Assembly (NCBI RefSeq): GCF_000153405.2
Contig: NC_020802.1
Location: 2,313,883 to 2,377,882, forward strand
Direction: 5' to 3'
DNA from: Psychromonas sp. CNPT3
GTDB lineage: Bacteria; Pseudomonadota; Gammaproteobacteria; Enterobacterales; Psychromonadaceae
Length of the DNA stretch: 64,000 nt
In this document: piece after piece, positions 55,446 to 64,000 of the stretch
Position numbering within the stretch: the stretch's first letter is position 1
Layout of the letters: each line of letters begins with the position of its first letter
The notes under the pieces: generated by a model
What the model was told of the DNA's origin: nothing
Seen by the model: the letters and a program-made list of their open reading frames with translations, nothing else
The model's database searches: none
Made by a program: the position numbers and the translations under genes

Positions 55446-55724
55446 TTAATGTTTTTTGGGAACGATACGAAAAAAAGTTTCCCCTTCTTTTATCAACCCT
55501 AATTCATTACGAGCGCGCTCTTCGATCGCCTCATTACCTTGCCTTAAATCATCTATTTCAGCAAACATCAATTGATTACGTTTCATTAATTCAGCATTAC
55601 TTTTAATGGCCAAATCCACTTCTTTAACTAACACTTTATTTTCTTGCATGCCGTTTTTACCCCACCACAGGTGGTACTGCTCAAGCGCAAAAACAAACAC
55701 TAATATCATAAAAAATATACGCAT
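55446..55724 (-). CDS. ftsB: cell division protein FtsB
   Basis: A 92-aa bitopic divisome protein, partner of FtsL and FtsQ. The N-terminal helix MRIFFMILVFVFALEQYHLWWG is followed by a coiled coil (about 28-65) and EERARNELGLIKEGE. The ATG at 55724 is chosen: GGAGGG lies 7 bp upstream, while an ATG 18 bp earlier would contain it. eno, its usual upstream neighbour, is absent here. Confidence 0.93.
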   Translation of the reverse strand: MRIFFMILVFVFALEQYHLWWGKNGMQENKVLVKEVDLAIKSNAELMKRNQLMFAEIDDLRQGNEAIEERARNELGLIKEGETFFRIVPKKH

Positions 55725-55842
55725 AACATAGCCCTCCCGCATAAAGGGCTATTTTTGCATATTAACGGCAAAAAAGATAAAAAAGCACAATAAAAAAAAT
55801 AAGAAAGAAGTCAAAACGATAACAATAAAATTAAAGTGCATA

Positions 55843-55876
55843 TGAAAAAGGTTGATATATCATTATATCAACCTTT
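55843..55876 (-). terminator. terminator of the multihaem cytochrome operon
   Basis: A perfect 13-bp stem (AAAGGTTGATATA / TATATCAACCTTT) with T5 on the minus strand, about 85 bp past the cytochrome gene stop. Confidence 0.85.
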
Positions 55877-55961
55877 ACATAAAATCCATCACTTTAATAT
55901 TACGCCGAGATCTAGGTGCTGGCATAATAACGACACGTTTCGCGCATCACCCTTTAATCAA

Positions 55962-58889
55962 CTACTTCTCCAGCGCGCTATTGTAAGTGCGTTGTACTTT
56001 TTGTAATTCAATAACCTCTGGATCGGGTATGTTTTCATCTGGATATGCCTTACGTACTTTTTCTGTTAATCCTTTTGCAAAGACCTGATATAAAATACGT
56101 GTCGACACCGTAATGGGATACTGCATATTCGGCGGTAAATCAAAGAATTCTTGACGTGTTTGCCCTGATTTAATGCGCGTATCTTGGCCAATTTTTACAT
56201 ATCGCCAAAAACGTAAACCCACCGGTTTCCCCTCTTTATCTACGCCAATTTTAATAAATCGATGTGTATCTTTAGGTATATAGCCATCTTTCATAACCCC
56301 GCTTGTATAAACTTGCTCGCCGCTTGCGTCGGTCACTATCACTTCTAGCCAAACTTGGCGGCGCGCGCCACCTGGCATATCATGACCTGAATTAACATTG
56401 GTTACATGTGCAATTAACTGCCCTGCATTTTTCTCAATAGTGAGCGTTAATGCCGTTTTCAAAATATCGATACTCATTTTTTTATGCTCAGGGCTACGCA
56501 TTCCGGTAAAGAAGTAATTCCCGCCGACAAAATGATGAGAGCGTAAGTTTGACTTCATCGGCCCATCATTCGTTGATTTCCCGCCGACTTTATTATTAAA
56601 ATCAGTCACATCTTGTGTCATATGACAATCTATACAGGTTTTATTATTTTCTGGATGTTCCGGATCGTTAAAAGGAGATGCCAACCATTCACCAAAGTTA
56701 TCATTTATATTTGCGCCCCCCCCCGTTGTAAATTCATTATGACAAGTAGCACAATACAAGGAGCTGTTATATAACTCTTTATTTGAGTACGAGTCTTTAT
56801 GCGCTTTGGGTAGTGAATTTATTTGTTTTTCTGATAGCCATTTTAATAACGCATTTGATGAGTTTTCAAAAATATAACTATCTCGATCTTTAATGTTCAC
56901 CGTCATATCCGTATTACCACCGGCATTTTCAGCTTTAGTGATACGGTGGCAAAATACGCAACCCGTCCCGCGTTCACTGACGGCTTGTCCATGTGCTAAC
57001 GCATCTTTTAATGCTTGTCCGCCTTTTTCATGCATATCTCCAAAACCAGATAAGGCTTTAACGTCATTATTGATAACCATTTGCGGACCATGGCAACCTC
57101 TGCAAAGCACTCTAAATTCTTCACCTTCTTCTTTGGCTGCAAAGTCCTCTTGGAATCGATAATAAGGATGATCCATTTTCATCCCATGATTCGAATCTGC
57201 CCATTGGTCGTAAATGGTCGTATGGCACTCTGCACACTCCGCAGAGTTTATCCACTCACTCGGATGCGTATAACGCTTTTTATCATCGAGTCTTAGCCAC
57301 GTTGAAAGGTAAGGTAAATTTTCTGAAGAGCGCACATATTCGTTCAATGCCGACATCATTTTTACCACCTCTATCGGCGGACTCTCAACACTTACCGCAG
57401 GCAACTTACCTTCACGAGGATCGCCCCCCATGCCCCCTTGTGTTTTTTGAATAATATCAATGTAAGCACCCACCACATCACCCGCAATCATTTTCCTAAC
57501 ATCAACATGTCCAGTAATGGCATTCTCAAAACGATCTTTTTTAGCATCTTGCATCAATTGCTTATTGGTAAAGTTAAAGCCGTCAAGGTGACAAGAATTA
57601 CAACTCATCCAGAAATCACCCGCCATCGGAAAATCGGGATCATCACTCATATTGGCACGATTAAATAATGTTTTACCTCGGCGTAGTTGCTTAGGTAAGG
57701 GATCATGCTTAACCAAGGGTGCAAAATGGGCTTGTCGTAATTTAACTTTAGCAAAAGGCCCAGCAGCACCGGTATCAAACTTAACCAGATCCAACGACAT
57801 TGCATTTTGTACCCAAAGATCTCGACCATTAATTAAAATGCCGCGCGGATTATCCCCTGGAACATTACGATATATTTGTGTTGCTTTGACGCCACCTTGA
57901 AATTTTTTGCGACGATGACGTTTTTTATTTTTCTTACCTTGACGAGAAAGATCAAAAATCAATAAATCTTCAGAGCCAGCTAATGTGAAAATAACTTTTT
58001 TACCATCTTGGGTAAATGCCCCATCATGCGGGTTAGAGATAATACGAATGCGATTGCCACTTTCAATAATATTAATTTGTTTAAATAATTGTTTACGCTC
58101 ATCCACGATCTCATGCTCATTACCCACGCTTAAGTCGATAATAGATACAGTAGGGAAAACCGTTGATTGAAATTGGAAATCATGCGCAAATGACCACAAT
58201 ACATGAGGGAGCCATGCTTGCGTCCCATCTGGCGAAATAACAATATTATCGAGTAACCGTGGTTTACCTTGCGGGTTACTTAAAACCGCATCCGCAGGGC
58301 TATCTTGTAACTGAATTATTTTTTGTAAAACAGGCTGCTTTGTTTTGACGTCGAAAATAGAAATTTGTCCGAGTAACGCATGCGTGACCAATAACCTACC
58401 ATCGTCGGTGATAGCTAAGCCTCGTGGCGTACCAGCCGTCTTAATGCTTTGCGTGACACGCCCTTCTTTGTTAACAACCAATATTTGGCTTCGCTCAAAA
58501 CTGCTCACGTAAAACTGCTGATTTAAGGCATCAAACACCACCCCAAAAGGACGGGAGGCAACTTGACTAATGTGTTTTGTTTCTAGGGTTTTTGCATCAA
58601 GTAAAATAATTTTATCGTTTAACTGATCGGTCGCCAATAATAAACGTCCATCCGCCGTTAAAGCTATTCGCCTAATATCTCGACCAATCGTCGCCTCGGT
58701 AAGCAATTCGCCCGTTTTGGCATCAATAATACTGACACTACCCGCATCAAAATTTGCACTAATAATTCGGGTATTATTTTGAGAAAATAACACCGAGCTA
58801 CTTTTCACCGAAGCCCAAGTGGGCAGGCTAAATAACACTAAGCATAAAAAAAGTGACTTAGTCGTTTGATATTTACGTATAACGCTCAT
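55962..58889 (-). CDS. periplasmic six-haem cytochrome c with N-terminal beta-propeller
   Basis: Seen: 975 aa, signal peptide (cleavage after LPTWA), YVTN/NHL-type propeller repeats over 30-390 (SVSIIDAKTGELL, LLLATDQLNDKIILLD, GQISIFD), a lysine/arginine-rich patch (KKNKKRHRRKK, 319-329), then six CXXCH haem sites at about 430, 552, 596, 644, 713 and 752. The last five form a c554-like group. A G9 tract encodes GGG after the fifth site. Inferred: an electron-transfer or metal-redox protein in the periplasm; no catalytic identity can be assigned. It is the last gene of an operon that includes FTR1. Confidence 0.85.
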   Translation of the reverse strand: MSVIRKYQTTKSLFLCLVLFSLPTWASVKSSSVLFSQNNTRIISANFDAGSVSIIDAKTGELLTEATIGRDIRRIALTADGRLLLATDQLNDKIILLDAKTLETKHISQVASRPFGVVFDALNQQFYVSSFERSQILVVNKEGRVTQSIKTAGTPRGLAITDDGRLLVTHALLGQISIFDVKTKQPVLQKIIQLQDSPADAVLSNPQGKPRLLDNIVISPDGTQAWLPHVLWSFAHDFQFQSTVFPTVSIIDLSVGNEHEIVDERKQLFKQINIIESGNRIRIISNPHDGAFTQDGKKVIFTLAGSEDLLIFDLSRQGKKNKKRHRRKKFQGGVKATQIYRNVPGDNPRGILINGRDLWVQNAMSLDLVKFDTGAAGPFAKVKLRQAHFAPLVKHDPLPKQLRRGKTLFNRANMSDDPDFPMAGDFWMSCNSCHLDGFNFTNKQLMQDAKKDRFENAITGHVDVRKMIAGDVVGAYIDIIQKTQGGMGGDPREGKLPAVSVESPPIEVVKMMSALNEYVRSSENLPYLSTWLRLDDKKRYTHPSEWINSAECAECHTTIYDQWADSNHGMKMDHPYYRFQEDFAAKEEGEEFRVLCRGCHGPQMVINNDVKALSGFGDMHEKGGQALKDALAHGQAVSERGTGCVFCHRITKAENAGGNTDMTVNIKDRDSYIFENSSNALLKWLSEKQINSLPKAHKDSYSNKELYNSSLYCATCHNEFTTGGGANINDNFGEWLASPFNDPEHPENNKTCIDCHMTQDVTDFNNKVGGKSTNDGPMKSNLRSHHFVGGNYFFTGMRSPEHKKMSIDILKTALTLTIEKNAGQLIAHVTNVNSGHDMPGGARRQVWLEVIVTDASGEQVYTSGVMKDGYIPKDTHRFIKIGVDKEGKPVGLRFWRYVKIGQDTRIKSGQTRQEFFDLPPNMQYPITVSTRILYQVFAKGLTEKVRKAYPDENIPDPEVIELQKVQRTYNSALEK

Positions 58890-58924
58890 TTATCTGTACT
58901 CTTATTTATGACAGCAGAAAATAT

Positions 58925-60373
58925 TTACTGACTAATTTGATATAAAAAAAGATGCCTTTCGCCCATAAATCGGGGGGGAAATTGCGCAATCCATCTCTGT
59001 TGCATCGATTTTGTTGCTGATAGTTGCCAAACACGCTGAGCCGAGTCTTCGCTTTCTTTTTTTAAAGCCCAAGTACTACTCGGATAATACATGTCGTAGA
59101 CAGAAAAACCTGGCATGCTAGCACGTAATAAATTAACGCTATAATTACTGCCTAACACTTTGCTTTCTGGGTGCTTTTTTAGCCACAGCATGGCTTGCTG
59201 AATAGGGGCCAGTTTAACCGTTTTTTGATAAGAAGGATAAACCCATTGCACGACATAGAGCATTAAACAAAGTGCCATTGTCATACCTAAATTTATCTGC
59301 CATTTAAAAACCGTTAAATATTTATTAACCTGTTGTATTTGTGTGCAAATCAATACAATTCCTAAGCACAAAATAGGCCCGAAATGACGCACATTATCGG
59401 GGTTTTGAGCCAGACTTATCCATGCCCAATTAAGTGTTGCTAGCAGCGCGATTAAAGCACTTTGCCTCGCACACAAAGCGCCGACATCAACATGAGTTTG
59501 TTGCGTTTTAAACACTTTATAGCCTTTGTAAAAGCTATAAGGCAATACTAATAAGAGTGCGCAAATACCCAATAATCCAAAATTTTCGCGTAACGTAATA
59601 AACCATTGTAATAAACTATTGTGCTCACCTTGCGCGGTATTTCCCCAAATCAAAAAATGCCCCAGCGTAAAGCGCATACCTTCATCAAAATAAGCTAAGC
59701 CATCGTGGGCAATAATAAAAAGCAGTGAGATAACACCAATGAGCACAATAAAGACACTCATTTGTAAATAAGTACGCCATTTACTACCCGAAAGACAGTT
59801 GAAGTAAGCACTCACAAACAAAGAAATGGACAAAGGCAAGTAAGATGGCCTTGTTGACAACATTAAAGCGAGTGCCAATCCCACACAAAGATATCTTTTT
59901 TTAAAAAAAACGATTAATGCCAGTAAAAAAAAGACCATTGCACTGGCATCTGATAACCCACTTAATGCCATTGAGGCTAATAGAGGCTGTATTAATGTCA
60001 GTAAAAGAGCCCCTGTTGCTGCTATTTTTGAGTGACACAATAACAACACTAAATAAGAAACTAATAAGGGAAGCAACAACGCAGAAAGTAACGAGACCCA
60101 AATAGGCGCGATACTATTCTCAACAAAAATCGCACATAAGCGCGATAAACCAACAAAAGCAGGATAACCCGGAAAGTGAGGACGAAACTCTAAAACAGAA
60201 AATCGCGACACGGCACGCGAAAAATTTAAGGCGTCATCACTGCTTATTTGTAGCGGAAACGCCGTGATCCAATGCCACCATAGCGCATACGCTGCCGCAA
60301 TAATGAGCGCGCAAAAAAAATATAAAAACGGGCCCTCATCACTATTAACGTGTCTATCAGAGGTCTCTATCAA
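58925..60373 (-). CDS. GT-C-fold membrane glycosyltransferase-like protein
   Basis: A 482-aa protein with about eleven membrane helices and an early periplasmic loop with SSDDALNFSRAVSRF, resembling the acidic DD/DE site of ArnT/PMT-type GT-C glycosyltransferases. The C-terminal part is a small soluble domain. Lipid-linked sugar donors are usual for this fold, but no acceptor is evident. Start overlaps the preceding gene by 4 bp (ATGA). Why it belongs with cytochromes and an iron permease is unclear. Confidence 0.65.
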   Translation of the reverse strand: MIETSDRHVNSDEGPFLYFFCALIIAAAYALWWHWITAFPLQISSDDALNFSRAVSRFSVLEFRPHFPGYPAFVGLSRLCAIFVENSIAPIWVSLLSALLLPLLVSYLVLLLCHSKIAATGALLLTLIQPLLASMALSGLSDASAMVFFLLALIVFFKKRYLCVGLALALMLSTRPSYLPLSISLFVSAYFNCLSGSKWRTYLQMSVFIVLIGVISLLFIIAHDGLAYFDEGMRFTLGHFLIWGNTAQGEHNSLLQWFITLRENFGLLGICALLLVLPYSFYKGYKVFKTQQTHVDVGALCARQSALIALLATLNWAWISLAQNPDNVRHFGPILCLGIVLICTQIQQVNKYLTVFKWQINLGMTMALCLMLYVVQWVYPSYQKTVKLAPIQQAMLWLKKHPESKVLGSNYSVNLLRASMPGFSVYDMYYPSSTWALKKESEDSAQRVWQLSATKSMQQRWIAQFPPRFMGERHLFLYQISQ

Positions 60374-60993
60374 GGGGTTTGAATCGTTTTCATTAAGAGA
60401 TCACGTTGCACTTTAAACGCATTTTCATCTGCAGGGGCTTGGCCAACACCAAAGACGCCGGGATTACCAATAGCCGTCAAAACCCCTTGGATAGCCAGGT
60501 TTGCTTGTGCGCGTGTTTTTTCATCATAATTAGGCAGCAGGAGATCTAAAAACAATTTACTTTTTACGACCAATACCTTGGCAACTTGATAGTCACCTAA
60601 ATTGTTCTGCGCGCCCTCTAAACGGCGTACAATTTCCTCCTCTAATGCCTTATCAAGCACAACTTTTATTGCGCTGGCATCTTTAGAGGCTAACGCCTCT
60701 TGCATCGGCGTAAACAAATCAATGTTATGCTCTTTTAACAAATACGCGAACTCCTTCTTTAAGCCCGCAGCGCCTTGCGCTGCAGCATTAAAGTCATTTG
60801 CATTTAAAGCCGATAAAATGATTTCACGCCCATCAATTAAAGGCTCTTTTCCGGCAGCCGCATAAGAATATGCCTGCGCATAACCTCCACTCAATAGCAG
60901 CAGACTCAATAGCAGAGGACTTAATACCCGCAAACTTAACACCCGCAGTTCAAGGCTCACATAACCCCGTATTTTGATGCTCATATTTTGCAT
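60370..60993 (-). CDS. small exported protein of unknown function
   Basis: I do not recognise this 207-aa gene. A long hydrophobic N-terminus with LRVLSLRVLSPLLLSLLLLS ends in GGYAQA, a plausible signal peptide cleavage site; a 15-bp DNA repeat encodes most of it. The mature part looks helical (FNAAAQGAAGLKKEFAYLL), without cysteines. It sits between the FAD oxidoreductase and the GT-C-like gene and overlaps the latter by 4 bp, so it works in the same pathway. Confidence 0.7.
   Translation of the reverse strand: MQNMSIKIRGYVSLELRVLSLRVLSPLLLSLLLLSGGYAQAYSYAAAGKEPLIDGREIILSALNANDFNAAAQGAAGLKKEFAYLLKEHNIDLFTPMQEALASKDASAIKVVLDKALEEEIVRRLEGAQNNLGDYQVAKVLVVKSKLFLDLLLPNYDEKTRAQANLAIQGVLTAIGNPGVFGVGQAPADENAFKVQRDLLMKTIQTP
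60890..60949 (-). repeat. four in-frame 15-bp repeats in a signal peptide
   Basis: Units start at 60890, 60905, 60920 and 60935 (CTCAATAGCAG or CTTAATACCCG type). They encode five-residue blocks (LRVLS, LRVLS, PLLLS, LLLLS) in the hydrophobic core of the exported protein. Confidence 0.75.
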
Positions 60994-61023
60994 TAAAAAA
61001 TCCCTTATATATAAAAAATAATG

Positions 61024-62445
61024 TTATGCCACACTTTGCACTTCTATGACGGTTTTTTCATTACGAAAATCAAAAATTTCACGGCGACGATCGATCCCAT
61101 CAAGTAAAGATTGGGCTGCCATCATCCCCATTTCCATTGCCGTATCGGTGAAAATATAGCGGAATGTACCTTGGCGTCCGGTCATGATCAAATTATCAAA
61201 CTGCGCTAAATGCGTGATCGCTTTTTCGCGCTTGCCTTGGTAACTCATATCCATCAATGGATAAGCATGCTCAGTATAAGACGTGAAATATTCTTTACTC
61301 GCATGCGCGGTATTAACCCCTAATGTTTTTAAATCTTCAAGCACCCGTTGTTGTAATTTATCACCGTCCATATTCCAAATATCATCCCCTTTATCACAAG
61401 GGATCTCAATCATCACAGAAGTACGTCCTTCGGGCGCCATATACTTCGAACGGCGCTTCGGCTCTTGTAAGCGCGTGCCAAGAATTTCAGGATCCGACAA
61501 ATATTGCCACGTATTTTCTGAGATATTCTCTGTCGCCATCGGCATATTAAGAAAACGCAACGAACGAAATGCAAGGCCACTATCAAATCCCGTTAATTTG
61601 CACATTAAAGGCAAAGGCAAGGTGCTGATCACCTGCGTACATTCTAATTTTTTTAATGCATCACCTTGTTTATAAGTAATACTCTCAATATTTTTTTGCG
61701 CATTCATGTTTACCCCGCAGACATCTGCACTCAGAATTATCTGCACACCTTTATTTTTTAACTCTTCACTAAGGCGAGTATACAATTGCCCAAAACCTAA
61801 TTTAGGATAACGATATTGACGCGCATAAGTGCGCACTGATGATTTTCGTCCCGGTAATAAGCGACGTAAAACATCCTTCAAATCCATTAAACTAATACGC
61901 TGTGCTGCCCAATCACCCGATAGCGTGCTCGGGGGTATGCCCCATAATTTTTCGGTGTAACCTTCAAAAAAATGTTTATATAATGTTTTTCCAAAACGAC
62001 TTTCTATCCACTGCGCAAAGCTTACCTCTCCTTTAATCGTCTCTTTAGGTTTAAACAACAGCGTAAAGAAATCCAGTGTGCAGCCCAATAACAAAGATAA
62101 GGGGGCATTTTTAATGATATCAAACAGTGCAAGAGGATATTTATAAGTACGTCCACGATAACGGATCACGCTTTTACGTTGCGCAAAAAGTAAATCATCA
62201 CCCATTAATTTGTCGACAAATTCTAATAATTTAGGGTTTTTGGTAATAAAACGATGTCCACCAAAATCAAAACGATATTCACCGTGTTCGCCTGTAAACG
62301 TTTGCGTCGCGCACATCCCGCCCACATGGTCATTACGCTCAATGATAGTTACCGAGTGCCCCGCTTCGACTAATTCCCAAGCGGCCATTAATCCCGCAGG
62401 TCCTGCGCCAAGAACGCTAATATGTTGATCTGATGAAAGTGTCAT
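61024..62445 (-). CDS. FAD-dependent oxidoreductase, amine oxidase/UDP-galactopyranose mutase-like
   Basis: A 473-aa flavoprotein: dinucleotide-binding GAGPAGLMAAWELVEAG at 13-29, IIERNDHVGGMCAT (flavin contact), and near the end RQGTFRYIFTDTAMEMG, the second FAD-binding stretch. The KLWGIPPSTLSGDWAAQRI region is shared with UDP-galactopyranose mutase-like and protoporphyrinogen-oxidase-like proteins. Overlaps the FTR1 gene by 4 bp (ATGA), so translation is coupled. Substrate unknown. Confidence 0.8.
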   Translation of the reverse strand: MTLSSDQHISVLGAGPAGLMAAWELVEAGHSVTIIERNDHVGGMCATQTFTGEHGEYRFDFGGHRFITKNPKLLEFVDKLMGDDLLFAQRKSVIRYRGRTYKYPLALFDIIKNAPLSLLLGCTLDFFTLLFKPKETIKGEVSFAQWIESRFGKTLYKHFFEGYTEKLWGIPPSTLSGDWAAQRISLMDLKDVLRRLLPGRKSSVRTYARQYRYPKLGFGQLYTRLSEELKNKGVQIILSADVCGVNMNAQKNIESITYKQGDALKKLECTQVISTLPLPLMCKLTGFDSGLAFRSLRFLNMPMATENISENTWQYLSDPEILGTRLQEPKRRSKYMAPEGRTSVMIEIPCDKGDDIWNMDGDKLQQRVLEDLKTLGVNTAHASKEYFTSYTEHAYPLMDMSYQGKREKAITHLAQFDNLIMTGRQGTFRYIFTDTAMEMGMMAAQSLLDGIDRRREIFDFRNEKTVIEVQSVA

Positions 62446-63260
62446 GCTTTTTTATAACCTTTATTCCAAAAAAAGATAAATGTGCTCATATAAGCGCCCC
62501 ATGTGAGCAACTGTAATAAACTCGGTGATGAATTATAACCAAATAATGCGCGTAAAAACGTACCAAAAACACTTCGGTCATCCAATATCGATGATATATC
62601 AAACACTTGTGCTTGAATGATCGGGATCATATCGGCAGCTTGCAACATATTAATTGCCGACGATAATAAACCAGCAGCGATAATAATAATGAGTAAACTT
62701 GTCCAACGGAAAAAAGATTGTAATGGCACATTACGCGTACTTTTAAGAATGGCCCAAACCAATAAGGCGGCACAGACTAATCCTGATATCGCGCCAATCA
62801 TAGTGCCCTGCGCATTTAACTCGCCAGCATTTGCATACATCAACGCGGAGAAAAAGAGAATGGTTTCAAAACCCTCGCGTAACACCGCAAGCGTCGCTAA
62901 GAATATTAAGCCCCATAAGTTTTGAGTGCTCACCATTAAACTTAAGTCATCTTGCATTTTAGCAACTTGCGCTTTAGCTTGACCTTGCATCCAGATAGCC
63001 ATATAGGTTAAAACAATGGTCGCAAAAATAAGAACCCCAGCCATTAAATAATGACGATATAAGGCATGACTAAATTGATCAATAAGCACTTGAAAAGCCA
63101 CTGCCACAATTAATGAAAGTAACAACCCCACAAACGCACCAATATAAATATATTTATGGTAATGCTTCGCATTTAACTTATTTAAGTAAGCTAATGCAAT
63201 CCCCACTAATAAGAAGGCTTCAACGCCTTCGCGAAGCGTAATTAAAAAACTGGCTAACAT
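62442..63260 (-). CDS. FTR1-family iron permease
   Basis: A 272-aa inner-membrane protein with seven helices and both REGXE iron-binding motifs: REGVE (10-14) and REGFE (128-132). The family includes yeast Ftr1 and bacterial EfeU, which move Fe(III) after oxidation of Fe(II) by a partner. No EfeO/EfeB or multicopper oxidase is seen; the multihaem cytochrome, FAD protein and b-type protein in the same operon are possible redox partners. Confidence 0.92.
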   Translation of the reverse strand: MLASFLITLREGVEAFLLVGIALAYLNKLNAKHYHKYIYIGAFVGLLLSLIVAVAFQVLIDQFSHALYRHYLMAGVLIFATIVLTYMAIWMQGQAKAQVAKMQDDLSLMVSTQNLWGLIFLATLAVLREGFETILFFSALMYANAGELNAQGTMIGAISGLVCAALLVWAILKSTRNVPLQSFFRWTSLLIIIIAAGLLSSAINMLQAADMIPIIQAQVFDISSILDDRSVFGTFLRALFGYNSSPSLLQLLTWGAYMSTFIFFWNKGYKKA

Positions 63261-63306
63261 AAATGGATCTCTCTTATTGTTAAATTAAAAATGCACTGCC
63301 TGGCAT

Positions 63307-63792
63307 TTAATGTTTTATAAATTTTTTAAAATTAAGGACGCTCCAGCGCATTGCATGTCGAAACACCAGCGGGGCAAGTAACCAAGAGGAATAAAAATGA
63401 ATATTTTGAATTAATGCAGAAAAGGTATTACCCGGTGCACCGTAAAAAAGTAAATAGAAACCACTGAGACAACTGGTTATTAGCAACCATTCGATAAACA
63501 ATCCAGTTTGGCGAAGAAATTTGTTTTTGCTCGAGTATAAAAACTGTCGATGTGATGCCCAAAAGGCGCCCATGATAATAGAAAATAATGTCGCGCCGAT
63601 GACAATATGTAAGAGCAACATCCAACGCTGAATTTGCCAACTACTGTTCACACTTTCCCAAAGTAACAAGCCACTAATAAACATCAAGTAAAGTAAGGAT
63701 TCAGCCCATTTATGATGGTAGGCCAAATATTTCCAAAACTGTGTGAGCCTATTTTTTAGTGATTTATGATACGACTGAGCCAACATCAACAT
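63307..63792 (-). CDS. b-type cytochrome-like four-helix membrane protein
   Basis: A 161-aa protein with four predicted helices and histidines in them (LLLHIVIG near 66, NIHFYSSW near 130, FRHAMRW near 145), as in the haem-b DUF4405/cytochrome b561-type group. It would pass electrons across the inner membrane to the periplasmic cytochrome. Haem ligation is inferred. It precedes the FTR1 gene by 46 bp. Confidence 0.65.
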   Translation of the reverse strand: MLMLAQSYHKSLKNRLTQFWKYLAYHHKWAESLLYLMFISGLLLWESVNSSWQIQRWMLLLHIVIGATLFSIIMGAFWASHRQFLYSSKNKFLRQTGLFIEWLLITSCLSGFYLLFYGAPGNTFSALIQNIHFYSSWLLAPLVFRHAMRWSVLNFKKFIKH

Positions 63793-63846
63793 GATCGTTA
63801 TTCTCTTCTATAAAAGGCCTATTACTCATGAAGGCAGAAACTATAA

Positions 63847-63870
63847 AGGCAGCGAACTATGTCGCTGCCT
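63847..63870 (-). terminator. hairpin between the edge gene and the b-type cytochrome gene
   Basis: AGGCAGCGA-ACTATG-TCGCTGCCT with TTTATAG on the minus strand; a likely weak terminator. Confidence 0.5.
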
Positions 63871-63900
63871 GATAAAGCCTATTGATGTAACATGGGTATA
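63867..63900. repeat. right-end fragment of MITE-like family A
   Basis: TGCCTGATAAAG then TAACATGGGTATA match the right end of 7829-8090 in order and spacing. Confidence 0.55.
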
Positions 63901-63933
63901 AGTAAAACAAATACCCTTTACACTTTCTCTATA

Positions 63934-64000
63934 TTACTTAACAATTGCTTTATTTGCCATTGTCATAGCAGTACCAAATTTACCGCCAGCTGCAATGATT
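63934..64000 (-). CDS. C-terminal end of an unidentified gene
   Basis: Open frame from the window edge ending IIAAGGKFGTAMTMANKAIVK-stop. Too short to identify. Same strand as the FTR1 operon, 141 bp upstream of its first gene. Confidence 0.55.
   Translation of the reverse strand, partial: IIAAGGKFGTAMTMANKAIVK

Overview
The window is chromosome of a cold- or marine-type gammaproteobacterium. Gene content and order fit the Psychromonas/Moritella/Shewanella neighbourhood: a large NAD-glutamate dehydrogenase, an ispD-ispF-truD-surE-nlpD-rpoS string, fxsA next to groES, and rapA-rluA. The genus is an inference from gene content and protein similarity as I recall it; no database search was possible.

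Layout. 1-7.8 kb: a 2-aminoethylphosphonate (AEP) module. On the minus strand are phnS, phnT, a fused permease and a GntR/UTRA regulator. Divergent on the plus strand are phnW and phnX, which turn AEP into phosphonoacetaldehyde and then acetaldehyde plus phosphate. A partial EamA transporter lies at the left edge. 7.8-12 kb: a MITE-like element, adk, htpG with a heat-shock promoter, and ribB behind an FMN riboswitch. 12.1-19.3 kb: a complete rRNA operon on the minus strand (16S, tRNA-Ile, tRNA-Ala, 23S, 5S, with P1/P2 promoters and boxA). It is followed by an unusual array of 5S-related hairpin units separated by terminators. 19.5-26.5 kb: rapA, rluA, pntA, pntB. 27.1-33.4 kb: NAD-glutamate dehydrogenase and a metallophosphoesterase, punctuated by four copies of a roughly 160-bp inverted-repeat element.

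33.9-39.5 kb: an interval holding one 1586-aa gene. The protein has a putative PD-(D/E)XK nuclease, a STAND-type P-loop NTPase and a long C-terminal region, and resembles Avs (antiviral STAND) proteins. The interval is bounded by a 25-bp direct repeat of the groEL 3' end, as if a mobile element had integrated there. 39.5-43.7 kb: groEL, groES with a heat-shock promoter, a small unknown gene, fxsA and an HcaT-like MFS transporter. 44.0-45.2 kb: two minor pilin genes. 45.4-49.9 kb: an eptA-response regulator-sensor kinase operon behind three CTTAAG sites at 11-bp spacing (PmrA-box type), then dgkA. 49.9-55.7 kb: rpoS, nlpD, yqaA, surE, truD, ispF, ispD, ftsB, with pcm absent. 55.9-63.8 kb: a tightly packed operon of a six-haem cytochrome with a propeller domain, a GT-C-like membrane protein, a small exported protein, an FAD oxidoreductase, an FTR1 iron permease and a b-type membrane protein. 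The C-terminus of one more gene lies at the right edge.

Most promising for novelty: (1) the groEL-anchored STAND NTPase island; (2) the 5S-derived array, whose units show compensatory stem changes; (3) the FTR1/multihaem cytochrome operon.
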